Shown here piece by piece: positions 33,418-44,950 of a stretch of 64,000 nucleotides of DNA (its first letter is position 1; every line of letters begins with the position of its first letter). The stretch is taken from NCBI GenBank assembly GCA_902806565.1, contig CADCXA010000016.1, positions 496,001 to 560,000 on the forward strand. Direction: 5' to 3'. The position numbers and the translations under genes were made by a program. The notes under the pieces were generated by a model, which saw only the letters and a list, made by a program, of their open reading frames with translations, ran no database searches and had not been told where the DNA came from. This DNA is from Hypoxylon rubiginosum. Its lineage: Eukaryota; Ascomycota; Sordariomycetes; Xylariales; Hypoxylaceae.

Positions 33418-35278
33418 ATGTACACGACCTTAGATGACTCGGTCGATCCGAGTGATGGTTCTTACGGTCTACCCTCCTTCTCTTCACCGTCAGTAGAGCG
33501 GTTCAACAATTCCGGCTTACACGCCGGTAATCATACCTTCGATGACACCTCATTTCCCTTAAACACGTCCTTTGACACCATCTCGCCCTCCTCTCTTGAC
33601 CTCTACCACACGTCACACGACGACTCATGTGTCGACAAGTGCGTCGGCACTTATAACATGCAGGGAGTACAACGAGGCATGTTGGCGCCGTCTTTTAATG
33701 CGAGAATGCGTTTTACCACCTTCCACCCCTACCAGCTGCCGGCCAGCCATGGGTTCCAGGTACCATCTCAGACGTTCAACATGCTATATCAGAACCCTAT
33801 CCCCGACATGGGGTTGAGATATGGCCTAGATCATAGCGTCAGGCCTACCCATCAAGCCCCCAACAACCAGTTGCTTATCGGAAACAACTTCAACGCCGCT
33901 GACTTGGGCAACTCGCAGTACCGGGCCTCCGACGATAACGCATCTGTGAACTGTAGCAACGTTTCGTGCCAGTCGGACTGCTGCTCTACGCAACCGTGCC
34001 AAGAAGAAGCGTGCTCTCAAAATGGTACGCCATGTGACGATCTAGACTGCCTCAACGAGCTCGACGACGCCTCGGGGGCCTTTCACATGTGGGATATGAA
34101 CACGAATATAAACCAAGGATGGAGCCCTCCGATGCAACCACAGATGAACCCATCTCTACACAACCAACCATGCAACCATACCAATACGGAGCATGATGTG
34201 GCTATCACCTTGAGTGACTTACGTGCGCCAGGCACTACGAACGTCCCGCAACAACAGCAGCTTGCCCTTCCGCAATATGACTGCCACCTTGCCGGAACAC
34301 CTAACCTTCAGGCAAGTCCTGTTTCGCAGCTCCCACTGCGCCAGCGTCCCCGCTCAAGCGTCTCGACTGCCACAGATCTAGGTTCGACGCCCCCTGCGCT
34401 GGAAGAATCCGTAGAGGCACCCGCCGATACAAACCTGTTCGTCTGCCGATGGAAGATCACATCAGAAAGTCCAAGAGCCCTGAAGCAGATCTGCGGGCGG
34501 ATCTGCAGCGATAGTGCTTCTCTCCACAAGCATCTTGACGAGGATCATTCTTGTTTGCTTACGAGCAAGACCGGGTACATCTGCGCTTGGGACGATTGCT
34601 CTCGCGAGAAGGGCAAAGGCTTCCCGTCACGCAACAAGTTGACGCGCCATATCGCAACGCACAGTGGTTGTAAGTGACTCCTCAAGCTGCGATATAAATA
34701 TCTACACTGCTAACTAGATTCAAGATAAACCGTACGAATGCGAGATGTGTGGCGAGAGCTTTTCAGCCCAGCAGGCGCTCGACCAACATGTGAGAACACA
34801 CACAGGTGAAAAGCCGTACATGTGTGATGCGGAGGGCTGCGGCAAGTCGTTCAAGCAGAAGAGTGCACTTAGTACGTACCTTACCGCCAGAATCAGTGTC
34901 GAGGGAGAGGCTAACAGGAAAACAGCTATGCATAAGCGCACTCACACTGGTGAGAAACCGCTGCAGTGCCAGGTGTGCGGCAAATCCTTCGGCGAATCAT
35001 CCAACCTATCGAAGCACCGCAAGATACACGAGGGTGACGCCAAGTACAAGTGCGACGTGCCGGGCTGCACGTCCAAGTTCATCCGCGTCGACCAGCTGCG
35101 GCGCCACCAGGCGCGCCACGACAGGACCAAGAAGAAGAGGAAGGCCCGCCAGCCGGCGAGCCTGACTCCGACTCCGACTCCGACCCCCGTAACGTCTCCC
35201 GAGGCGTTACAGGAGCCTTTCCACAACAACATGGAACACATGGACCAGCTTTCTCTCGACCAGGCGGCGCCGGTATAG
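33418..35278 (+). CDS. zafA: Zinc-responsive C2H2 transcription factor (ZafA/Zap1 type)
   Basis: Three exons: 33418-34669, 34725-34871 and 34926-35278, giving 583 aa. The long N-terminal region is Ser/Asn/Gln-rich with a Cys cluster (CSNVSCQSDCCSTQPCQEEA, about 179-198) like the metal-responsive activation domain of Zap1. Then come an atypical finger pair (CRWKITSESPRALKQICGRI, and CAWDDCSREKGKGFPSRNKL) and an array of canonical C2H2 fingers: KPYECEMCGESFSAQQALDQ, KPYMCDAEGCGKSFKQKSAL, KPLQCQVCGKSFGESSNLSK and KYKCDVPGCTSKFIRVDQLR. TGEKP linkers and finger order match ZafA/Zap1, which activates zinc transporter genes under zinc limitation. The 54-nt second intron is in frame and stop-free, but removing it restores the finger junction SALTMHKRTH. 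After the TAG at 35276 the frame continues 49 codons (see findings). Confidence 0.82.
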
Positions 35279-36456
35279 GGAACCGGCGGCGCCATGGTAT
35301 GGAACCCCTATCAAAACAACGGGTTCGGAGGGCAAGTGGGTTTCGAGAACCCCTATCAGTCTGGGTTCGGCGACCAGGCGGGGTTTTTCGGCATGAATAA
35401 CAATAACGGATTTGGCGGCATGTTTTGAGCTCGGGGCGAGCTCGGGGCAGGCTAGGTGACGGGACTCACATATAGAGAAGAGTCGTTTTTTTTTATTGCA
35501 TCGAGCGATCCGGAGTTTGGTTTAGGAGAAGGTATATACAGCGGTTGGGTTCCTTTTTTTTTTTTTTTTTTTAATTCAACGAGGACTCATGGTTAGGGGA
35601 ACGGACGATTAAAAGGAGATAGGCGTTTGGCGTTTTTCGTTTTTTCTCTCCCTTTTAACCACGATTCCCAGCGTCAATGATTTATGAAATTACCAGCAAA
35701 CTACTCTCTTCTTTTGTGCGTGCTTAGGAGTGACAGGTGTAGTTGGTAAGGTTTATACCCGTTGGACGAAAGAACTATGTCTATTAATCTTAAGGGGAAG
35801 GTTATTTATGCTTGGCAACTGGAACTCATCTAATCAACCTAGGAGGTAAGGAGCGCATATAAAGTTTGTTATTAGCTAAGCAATGGTGTAGATGAAGAAA
35901 TAGAGCCTGAACATGTCTTAGTAGCTTAGCGTGAGTATAACTAATTCATAATTTTGGACACCATAATATTTTACTCTATTCCAAAGACTTAGACAAGCCT
36001 CGTCTGTATTGAGCGAGACCAACTAGCTAGCTATAACCCGTGTTGCTGATATAACCACGGGTCAGTATCCTTACCGTTGGTAGGAACCTTGTCTATATGA
36101 GATTTTAGGTGGTCTGCCGACATGAGGCAAGATCGAACTGATCACATACAAACCTAGGCTGTCTAGCTCATGATATTGAAAATCTAGAACGTTCACGATT
36201 TAGGTGAGCAAATCACGTAGTGCGAGGGAAGACACGAAAATGGGTTTGTTCAGTACCCGAAGGCAAGTCTTTTTGCATTTGGCAGCGACATTGGCTGCAA
36301 AGTGTGGACCTCGTAAACACCTATGAACCGGAAAAAGCCGTGTGATGCCATGCAAATATCAGGATTCCTTTATTCTTTTTTAGAATGACCAACGACGCCC
36401 GTCTACCACCGAAATAAGCGTCTCCCGTCCCCCTTAACAGAAGTCGAACCTATCAC
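35279..36456. other. Convergent 3' flanks, with coding-like tail after zap1 stop
   Basis: Bases 35279-35428 continue the zap1 frame after its TAG. Beyond this there is a T18 run (about 35555-35572) and AT-rich sequence with no gene down to the rpl35 stop. Confidence 0.5.
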
Positions 36457-37154
36457 TTAAGCAGCCTGTAGATGATCCCTTATTAGCTTGATGCTCTTCC
36501 TTGACGTCGAGTTCTCCGTATGTATGTCACAGGTAGAGAATATGAGTTGCCTCAGCGTACCTTGACGGCGTACTTGCGCTGCGGGAAATGCGAAGCGCGC
36601 TTCTTCGTCTTCTCGAGGACTATGGACTTCTCTTCAGGCGACAGGCGGCGGCGGATGGCACGGGTCTGCTTCGGTCGGAGGTCCAGGGGAAGGTACTTCT
36701 TGTTCTTGTAGAACAGGCGCAGCTGTGATCGTTGCTTCAGGTTGACAACGGTAAGAACGCGGGCGATCGACTTTCGGAGGTCATGGCTATGCGAAGATTA
36801 GTTTACCGCCTCATTCTATGTATCCAATCGTCCTTCTATATCGTATTGGCGCCGTGAATGGTCTCGAGGACATCCGTGCAATCGGTTGGCGGGGATTGTA
36901 TAGAATTGAATGTATCCAGAAGGAACGTACATCTTGTTTAGCTTGCTGCCGGAGGAGACGACCTTCTGGATGCGAAGCTGGCCTAGCTCGGTCTTGAGTT
37001 CACCGAGCGTCTTAAGCAGGTCCTCCTTGCTCTTGTTCCAGAGCTGACCAGTCTTAACCTTGGAAGTCGACTAATGCACACAGAAAATCAGTATCGTGTG
37101 ATTTGGGATTGAATGCGCAAAGCAGTCGCAATCGAATGTCGGTCGACTTACCAT
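36457..37154 (-). CDS. rpl35: 60S ribosomal protein L35 (uL29)
   Basis: Four exons: 37154-37152, 37070-36931, 36786-36561 and 36465-36457, giving 125 aa. Exon 1 is only the ATG, a structure common in fungal ribosomal protein genes, and the last exon is nine bases (Ala-Ala-stop). The protein reads [20 protein letters not shown], then [20 protein letters not shown], then [20 protein letters not shown] and [17 protein letters not shown], the full-length eukaryotic uL29 family. It sits near the exit tunnel of the 60S subunit and contacts SRP and nascent-chain factors. The final intron (36560-36466, 95 nt) has a GTACGC donor, GCTAATAAG branch region and CTACAG acceptor. Skipping it would end the protein in VR instead of AA. 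Confidence 0.95.
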
Positions 37155-37798
37155 GTTGATGGTTGTTGGTCGGGGCGAAAAGGGTGGTCTCCGGTGGTAT
37201 TTTCGAGGTTGTCGTGTTGTCGTGAAATTCCGCCTGGATTTTTTTTTGGTAGGCAGCTCAAAGAATTGATTTACTCACAATAGGGTTGTGGGCTGAAAAG
37301 TTTGGTCAGGTGATCGGATTTTGGTCTAGACGAGAACTTTAGGTACGTACCTCGTACGCCACAAGAAGCGGGGGTAGAAGTTCCTAGCCACAGCCCATCC
37401 GAAGTTGGGGCCACCCGGCCATCTTAGCTCCGGGATTCATTTATCGAAGGTACCTGCATCCTGAATGGCACCTTACGTACTAAATGCCAAGTAATCAAAA
37501 CCCCGTCACACTCATCAATCAACTCGCCATCTCCCTACTCATTCTCTGCTTATTGTCGTTTGATCTTCATACCAGGCGGATACCAAGTTCTCCCAGATCG
37601 ATAGCAGCTTTTCCATTAGTCGAGAAACAGCTAGTGGTTCTAGCTCTCACCAACCCATCCTATTCAACGAACCGCTTACATGGGATACCGGCACTAAACG
37701 ACGGTCATTGCGCGAGCTCTATCACGATTTACTTAGGGGATGACTTGTAGCCACCGAGGCTCGTTTTTACACCTAATCCTCAGTTACTGAACTCCGAC
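37155..37798. other. Intergenic, divergent promoter rpl35/gos1
   Basis: The 644-base spacer has a T9 run near 37238-37246 on the + strand. An 88-codon frame at 37484-37750 shows no domain and is probably leader or promoter. Confidence 0.5.
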
Positions 37799-38545
37799 AT
37801 GGCAGCGCCGACAGGAAACCAAGGTTGGGCCCAGCTGCGCCAGCAGGCTCGGAGCTTAGAGTCCCAGGTAACACGCACGACAGTCACGCAAGGGAAAACA
37901 GTCTGGCGCTAACCTCATAATTCGCAGACGGAAGCACTCTTCCACACATATTCGCAGTTTTCCACCGTCTCTAATATCCCGGCGAAGCCGAGCAAGGAGG
38001 AGCAAGAGACAGAGTCGAAACTAGAGGAGATACTCGAGAAAAGAGATAGCGTGGTCGGGCAGCTAGCACGACTCTTAGATTCGGAGGCGAGCCTCACATC
38101 CTCGGCGCTGAAGCAGAACAACCTCTCCCTCCTGCGCGACAAGCTCGCCGAGCACAGGCGCGATCTCGTGCGACTACGATCCAACCTGGAGGAGGCGAGG
38201 AACCGCGCAAACCTGCTCTCGAACGTCAGAGACGACATCCAATCGTACCGAGCGAACAACCCGGAAGCCGCCGAGGCCGAGTACATGCTCGACGAGCGAA
38301 ACCGCGTCGACAACAGCCACAACATGATAGACAGCGTGCTCAGCCAGGCGTACGCGACCAACGAGAGCTTCATCGTGCAGCGGGAGACCCTGGCCAGCAT
38401 CAACCGGAGGATCACCCTGGCCGCGAGCCAGGTGCCCGGCCTGAACACCATAATCGGGAAGATCTCGGCGCGGAAACGACGGGACAGCTTCATCATGGGC
38501 GGATTCATCGCGTTCTGCTTCGTCATCTTTTGGTTTTTCTTGTAG
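37799..38545 (+). CDS. gos1: Golgi Qb-SNARE GOS1 (GOSR1/GS28)
   Basis: Two exons, 37799-37867 and 37928-38545 (228 aa), separated by a 60-nt intron with a GCTAACC branch site. The N-terminus (MAAPTGNQGWAQLRQQARSL) and the Habc-type helices with FHTYSQF fit GOS1. The SNARE motif (about 140-200) includes MLDERNRVDNSHNMIDSVLS and ESFIVQRETLASINRRI. A single C-terminal membrane anchor (FIMGGFIAFCFVIFWFFL) ends the protein, giving tail-anchored topology. GOS1 works with Sed5, Ykt6 and Sft1 in intra-Golgi transport. Length is the usual one for the family. Confidence 0.93.
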
Positions 38546-38853
38546 GCGAGGGCGACGGCAATAGGAGAACGACTGTTCGTGTCATAATTTTGGATTGGGA
38601 TGGGTATACCTTGGACTTTTGAGCTGCATTGCACCATTATCCTGCATGGCGTTCCGGTTGAGGGGGTTTTCTAAGGGGCTTGGAGGTGCGCTGTATAATA
38701 TGAACAGAAAAGATCTGGCAAAGAGTTAGTCGCATGCAGGCAGGCAGTCAACAAAATGACATTACTACACTGTCTCGAAAACTCGGGAATCAGGATCAAG
38801 GATTTCTAAGAGGGGTGGGTATCATTCAATTATTTCACAATGTTGTACATGAT
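38546..38853. other. Intergenic, convergent
   Basis: The 308-base spacer between the gos1 and atp10 stop codons has nothing recognisable beyond 3' UTR-like sequence. Confidence 0.5.
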
Positions 38854-39968
38854 TCAACTTTTCTTGGAGGTCTCTTCGTCCACGAGTCGCTGGACAGCCT
38901 TGGCCAACCCTTCTCGTTCGTGATCTTCGCTAGGACCGCTACCGGCCCACCGTATCCTACACTCGCCGTCGACGAGGTATACGTAGCCGACGCTACTGTT
39001 CAGAAGGCCGATGTTCTCTCGAATATCGTCCGAAACGCCTTTGCGCACGACGAAGTACCGGTGCCAATTCGGCTCCCCGATCTGCCTCCTGATGCCGCCT
39101 GTGAACATCTTGATCAGCCACGCCTTCAACCTGTTTTCCTCGACGTTGATCCAGACACGCTGGGCTACGTCCTTATGCCGCTCGAGGACGCTCTCGAGCT
39201 CCGGGTTGCTCTCCTTGGACACGAACGACTTGGCCTGGTTCTCGGCCCACACGCTGCTGAAGATGCTGACGACCGAGACCTTGCCTTGCAGGGTGGGCGT
39301 CGTGTCGCGAGGATTTCGATCGCTCTTTAATACGGTCTGGCCATACATATTCGGGAAGAAAAGCGAGAGGTCGCCTTTGAAAGGGCGCGGCGGCGCAATA
39401 AAGGTTTTGCCTTTATGAAATTGGAGGTTACCCCAGTCGCGGAAATAGGGGCGCGATATCTTGCTCTTCCTGTAAGACGGCGGGTGCATATGTTAGCTTC
39501 TCTATAGTTTTCCCCTTAACATTGTGGTTAAGCTGAGCGATTGAAATCGTACAATTCTTCTCGCCTCTTCAGGTGCTTCTCGTAGTTGACGAGGTCGTCG
39601 CGGCGCTGCCTCAACGTTCGGGAGTCGATGCCCGTGTTCTCGCCCGGCTGCGGCGGTAGCGGCATGCCTATCGGCCGGCTCAGCGGCTTGGGCGTAAACT
39701 CCTCGACTCGTTTTCCATATGCTCTAGGCGCATCTTCTAATGGAGAGGGAGCAATGACCTTTGGCGGCTTCGGGGAATTCGGTGTTGTCGCCGTTGGCGC
39801 CGTTGTCGTCGTCGCTTTCGCATTCGCCTTAGCCGCTTGCTTATTCGTGGAGGTTTTTGCTGCTGCTGGACCTTGCTCTGTTAGAAGACGGTAGGACGTG
39901 CTGAAAGCTCTCAATTGGCTCGATTGGCAGACCAGGCATATGAGCCTAGGTCTACGAGCGAACGACAT
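38854..39968 (-). CDS. atp10: Mitochondrial ATP synthase assembly factor ATP10
   Basis: Two exons, 39968-39553 and 39469-38854 (343 aa); the junction is phase 2, with a GTACGA donor, GCTAAC branch site and CTTACAG acceptor. The N-terminus (MSFARRPRLICLVCQSSQLR, then AFSTSYRL) is a mitochondrial presequence, followed by an Ala/Thr/Lys-rich linker. The C-terminal domain carries YFRDWGNLQFHKGKTFIAPP, FFPNMYGQTVLKSD, TTPTLQGKVSVVSIFSSVW and HRYFVVRKGVSDDIRENIGL, then VGYVYLVDGECRIRWAG, all conserved in the ATP10 family. ATP10 is an inner-membrane factor that helps incorporate Atp6 into the Fo sector. A shorter unspliced upstream frame would end in NRSA-stop, so splicing is required. Confidence 0.9.
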
Positions 39969-41085
39969 GTTTCAGGAACATGTGAACTATAACGTATTGA
40001 CTAAGATCATAGGGCTGACAGCGAATGAACGTCGAGCGGATATTGCTGCCGTGATCGAAGAGTCTGTCGCAAGTTACGTCGATAAAAAAAAGTCGTCACT
40101 TATGCGGATAGCTCCCGACGTCACTTCAAATCTGTCAACTATTCTGTAGGTACATATATCATTACATGCATGAGTCACTATATGCATAGAGCATATAGTA
40201 TTTCATTCTCCAGGTGCTGCAAAATACGACTCCACAGGAAGAAATGCTATACAAGAAGATAATCTCTTTATAGGCAAAATCATATAAAATAGAGAGGTCA
40301 GATATACCAGAGGCGACAGAGGGCTTATCTTGGATCCCCAAGAGCATCGGTAGCAGGTCTACATAAAGGCATGCAATTGTCGGGAGGCTGGATTGTCATT
40401 GTAGAAGATCAAAAGCTGGCTCGGAACCTCAACTATGGGACAAAACTATAGTGATTACTTATAACTCATCTCAATTATAGTCTATTTAACGGACACAACC
40501 ATTGACTAGAATAAATTACATAGGAAATGATGGCATGAAAACTAGTTGCTCAATGACTCAATGACTCAATGGAGTCAAGATCTAATACCCAAGCGAAGGG
40601 AAGCTAAAAGTTCAGATAGACTATGCCCTCAACCTTCCTTCCAACATATAGTCTCGAGATACTTGCTAAGAGATTTGCAATGGTTACTTATTATAACTGT
40701 ATCTACTATAAATATAAATGGTTACTAAAAGTTAACCTATGTGAGATTTATATAATCCCATCTACCATGGAGGTTATTCTAATTTATGGTTGACTATTGT
40801 GACTGAATAACTGCTATATTATCAACAACTTACTCTCCAGTAAGATGCCTCACTTTTAAGCACAACTATTCCTCGTATTATTATTAGCAAGTTGCTCGTG
40901 ACCTTTCTAATCTATCAACTTAAAGAACAAGCGGAACCAGCAAGGGATAGTTTGAGGCTTGACCATATATCGCGTTCTTCTTTTTCAGTCCACTACAAGT
41001 CATCATCATAACATCGTAACGATATATCTTACAAAAAGTACCATCTAAAGTAAGTTCATGTAGCTCGGCAGAGCTCACATAATTC
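39969..41085. other. AT-rich intergenic stretch
   Basis: The 1.1-kb region upstream of atp10 is strikingly AT-rich from about 40140 to 40900 and full of TATA-like words. It includes a direct repeat TCAATGACTCAATGACTCAATGG near 40551-40572. No intact gene is seen. It precedes the P450 relic, so decay of older coding or repeat DNA is plausible. Confidence 0.5.
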
Positions 41086-41570
41086 AGAACGCGCTTTCGA
41101 CTCGGGCCTAGTCGCGTCCTATTCAGTTCGATGACGGATTTATGTACCTAGTTGGCAATTATGTTCAGATTCATCTCAAGAAGCCGCGGTTTGCAAAGTC
41201 TTATCTGTATGAAGCTTCGCGACTGGGTGGTTCTGCTAGTATATTTATTCAGTTCAGTATATATTTGATAAAATGCCCGCCGTCAGAGACAGCAGTTTGT
41301 AGGCCAAACCCCCAATGGCCCTTCGATGAGGATATTTAAGCCGGTCTTGCTAGAATATGTTGGCGTGTTAGCAAAACTTATCCTTTACTATAGTCGAGAC
41401 TCTGCTTTCCTAAAGATGGCCCGCCAATGTCAATATCTCGCCCTTGATATCATCGGATACCTAGCCCTCAATCAGCAACTGGATCCGCGGACAGAAGAAA
41501 AATCGTATCTTGCTTCGACTACTCATCACCTCAAAACATCTTGTCAATGTTGATATGCGAGAGATTTCGA
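41086..41570 (+). pseudogene. Cytochrome P450 relic (decayed fragment)
   Basis: Frame-shifted fragments on the + strand resemble the N-terminal half of a fungal cytochrome P450. In order they are RLGPSRVLFSSMTDL (41098 onward, ends at a TAG), GNYVQIHLKKPRFAKSYLYE (from about 41154, ending at a TAA at 41337-41339), and PVLLEYVGVLAKLI with ARQCQYLALDIIGYLALNQQ (41326-41553). The order and spacing match the P450 segments before and after the C-helix. The conserved DxxxHxxRRR stretch is degraded, and no I-helix, ExxR or heme Cys region follows. Frame changes and stops show it is dead. The assignment is by pattern recognition only. Confidence 0.55.
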
Positions 41571-41987
41571 TGACATTCATTAAGTCCTTTAAAACTCCGT
41601 GGTTGAGGAATTAACCCGAAAAGCTCACAGAGCACTTAGCAGCCGCTAATATAGGTAGCTCGTTACATAGTAAAGTTTTGAGGTCCATTCGATGGGTCCC
41701 AATGACATGGTTATACATTTAAAGTGGGACACAACTAGACCCTAGGCGGCGGCCATTGTCGGCTTCCCCAGATTTCGGATAACGACGGCCTAGCGTGGAG
41801 GATTCAGCGTCAGTTCTAGTCCGTGTGCCGTGAAGAGCGGAAAACCACGAAAGGTCAGCATTGTTAGACCGGCTCCCCTCTCTCGTCGCGAGCTGGATCT
41901 CTTCTGTGTTTGTGCTTCTCCGGAGTATTGGAAAAATGCCTTCGTTTTCTATCGTCTTTTTCGGATAGACCTGCCAATATATATACA
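41571..41987. other. Intergenic, promoter and 5' leader of the E2 acyltransferase gene
   Basis: The 417-base spacer has no intact ORF with protein character. The sequence becomes less AT-rich after 41720. Confidence 0.5.
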
Positions 41988-43532
41988 ATGTTTCTTCGTA
42001 GTTCACGCGCGATTCGCCGGCAATGGCGTATCTGCCAAAGTCTGAACCGCACCGCCGACTCTCAAGTTTGCGCTGCTCTCACCAGGAGTTTCCAATCGAC
42101 GAGGAATTTACAAATAGTAAAACCTGTCCTGCTTGCTGACATTGGCGAGGGTAATTATGAACTTCTCCTGTAATAACGTCATACCTCTATTCTCGTATCT
42201 AATCCTTCTACAGGCATCGTCGAATGCGAAATTATACAATGGTTTGTCGAACCCAATGCGCGCGTCGAGGAGTTCTCGCCTTTATGCGAGGTCCAAAGCG
42301 ACAAGGCCTCGGTCGAGATAACAAGTCGATTTTCGGGCGTCGTGAAGAAGCTGCACTACGAGGCCGGTGAAATGGCAAAGGTCGGCAAGCCATTCGTGGA
42401 CATCGATATACAAGGTGGCGTAAGCCAGGAAGATCTGAATGCCCTCACCGCCCCCGAACCCGCCACAGAGGGGGCTTCAGAGCCGTTGAATAAGGACTCA
42501 TTAAGTCAACCTCCGCAAGAGCAAGGCTCCGGAAATAAGGCAACACCGTCTTCCACCCAAGAGCCAAAACCCCAATCATCCCCGGTGAAGAAGGGCAAGT
42601 GTGCTTCACTAGCAACACCTGCAGTGCGGCATCTATCCAAGGAATTAAATGTAGACATAATGGAAATCGACGGAACGGGGAAGGACGGCAGAGTACTAAA
42701 AGAAGATATATATAAATTCGTCGAAATGAGAGATTCACCTAGACAGCCCGCTCAACCTACGAGTCTCTTCCCCGCCACAACACCATCAGATACGGAAAAG
42801 CAGGTTGAGACCACTGTCCAACTAACAAATATGCAACAACAAATGTTCAAGACCATGACCCGGTCTTTGAGCATACCGCATTTTCTCTACGCCGACGAGA
42901 TCGACTTCTCCCAACTTTACGCGTTACGGCATCGCCTGAACAAGGTCGTTGCGCAGCCAGCCAGGGAGGGGGAGATATCAAAATTGACTTACTTACCCTT
43001 CATCATCAAGGCCGCCTCTATGGCGCTGAACCAGTACCCCATACTGAATGCGCGCGTCGAAATCGACGAGCAGACGTCGAAGCCGGCACTGGTCCACCGT
43101 AGCCAGCATAACATCGGCGTGGCTATGGACACGCCGTCCGGCCTACTAGTCCCCGTGGTTAAGAACGTGGGCGCGCGGAGCGTGCTCTCCGTGGCCGCCG
43201 AGCTGGCCCGCCTGCAGGCTGCGGCCGCGGCAGGCAAGCTCTCGCCGCAAGACCTGAGCGGCGGTACTATCACCGTGTCCAACATTGGCAATGTTGGCGG
43301 CACCTACGTCTCGCCCGTCATTGTCGACCGCGAGGTCGCCATCCTCGGCATCGGCCGCATGCGCACTGTCCCAGCTTTCGACGACCAGGACAGGGTCGTC
43401 AAGAAGCACGTCTGCCACTTCAGCTGGAGCGCCGATCACCGCGTCGTCGACGGCGCCACCATGGCCCGCGCCGCCGAGGTCGTACGCAAGATCGTCGAGG
43501 AGCCCGACTCCATGATCCTGCACCTGCGATAG
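41988..43532 (+). CDS. Branched-chain alpha-keto acid dehydrogenase E2 (dihydrolipoyl transacylase), mitochondrial
   Basis: Two exons, 41988-42150 and 42214-43532 (493 aa), split by a 63-nt intron inside LADIGEG. A presequence (MFLRSSRAIRRQWRICQSLN) leads into the lipoyl domain (about 45-125), with KPVLLADIGEGIVECEIIQW and the lipoyl-lysine motif VQSDKASVEI. A Pro/Ser/Gln-rich linker and the E3-binding domain (ATPAVRHLSKELNVDI, GKDGRVLKEDI) follow, then the CoA-acyltransferase domain ending in SWSADHRVVDGATMARAAEV with the catalytic HxxxDG. The IPHFLYADEIDFSQL stretch distinguishes branched-chain E2 from pyruvate and oxoglutarate E2s. It transfers acyl groups to CoA in Val, Leu and Ile breakdown. 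Confidence 0.93.
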
Positions 43533-44950
43533 AAGCCGCTGTGTAGCCCTATACTTGATACCCAACATGGTGGCCACTAGCTACGCGTACACTTTGGTTT
43601 AGGAGGGGACATTTGGACTTTACCGCCCCCCTCTGGCTAAACTACATAGCCATTCGCGGATGTCAGCTCGCGTCCGTCTTGCACGACACGAAATAATGAC
43701 GAAATAAAACTAGGTAATTTGGAAGATGATATGTCACATACAGAAACCGCAGTAGTCGCAAGGCTAGGATGGTATAGCATAGCATATTAGAGAGACAGCA
43801 TTTGGAGTTTTTTAATCCACCCCCCTGTTTTTACACTACATATGGCAGCCTTACTTTTGCTTCTTCCTGTGCTTTTGATGATATGTAGGCAGTGCATTGC
43901 AGTAGTAGCCATGCGTATAAGCAAATGTGACGGACCTTAGTACTTGGCAGTTATACATGTTTCGACTCCGCACAAAAGACCCTTTCCTTCCTTCGGTCGG
44001 ATCTAGAACCCGCGGGATGGGGAAAAACCTGTTCGGGTCGTGGCAACGACGTGTGTTGAATCACGCCGAAGAGAGACAGCCACGTACGATATGGGGTCGA
44101 ATGCACGGGACTGTATGCGGAAAAGATGCCCAGCAAAGCACATAAGCACCGGGGGAACGTCAGCGACAGATGTCGCCATCCGCATCTTGCTGGTAATATG
44201 GGTTAGGTACGTTTCTTTTCGGGGATATGCACACTGAAGTAATGGGACAACCCGGAGGTAGCACATGGTCTTGTACCCAAAGTCACCCAATGTACATATG
44301 TATGTAGACGCCCAGCTGCATCTGGCGGGATCTTGGGTAAGCGTAAGGATGATCCCACGTCCCCCTTGTGGAACCCCAAAATGATGACTATCTATCTCCT
44401 ATCTTCGTCTAGACGTGTTAGTGTGCCCGGAAAACCTACTTGTCTTGGGTGTTCTAAGTAGACCACGGTATGGCGCAACAACGCAACGCAACGCAACGTG
44501 GATGTATAGACAAGTTGGGCTCCTGGGATGAAAACACCGGGGTAGTCCTTCTGCGTGATCACGCTCTTGGCACCTGACTTTCGATAAGAAGTGAGATACC
44601 TTCCTCATAAGGTCGCGTTTGCTCATTAGATAGATTCACCCTAAGCACAGCTTAGCGGGTCATCGTAGCCACGACTTGTAGGATATGCGGACCGTCTAAT
44701 CGTTCTATAACCAGTGATATGAAGACCCAAAAACGCCTATATGGCAGCTTATGCTGCGTGTATAATGCAATTTATTCGAAAGCGATTCGATCACCCCAAT
44801 GCCTTTCTTGTTGCGCCGATGTGAACCACGGAACCAACTCCCAAACTCACGTCAAGAGACAACGCTAATCCCACCGTCATATTATCACGCTCTTTGCTGC
44901 CGCACCTTGTTGTCCTATGTCTACACTGTATCGTACTGTGCTACACTGGA
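43533..44950. other. Intergenic, convergent
   Basis: The 1.4-kb spacer between two convergent genes has an (AACGC)n pentamer repeat at about 44479-44499. No gene was recognised. Confidence 0.5.

Noticed and set aside
43146..43577. 143-codon antisense ORF opposite the branched-chain E2 catalytic domain
   Set aside because: Shadow of the conserved sense frame.
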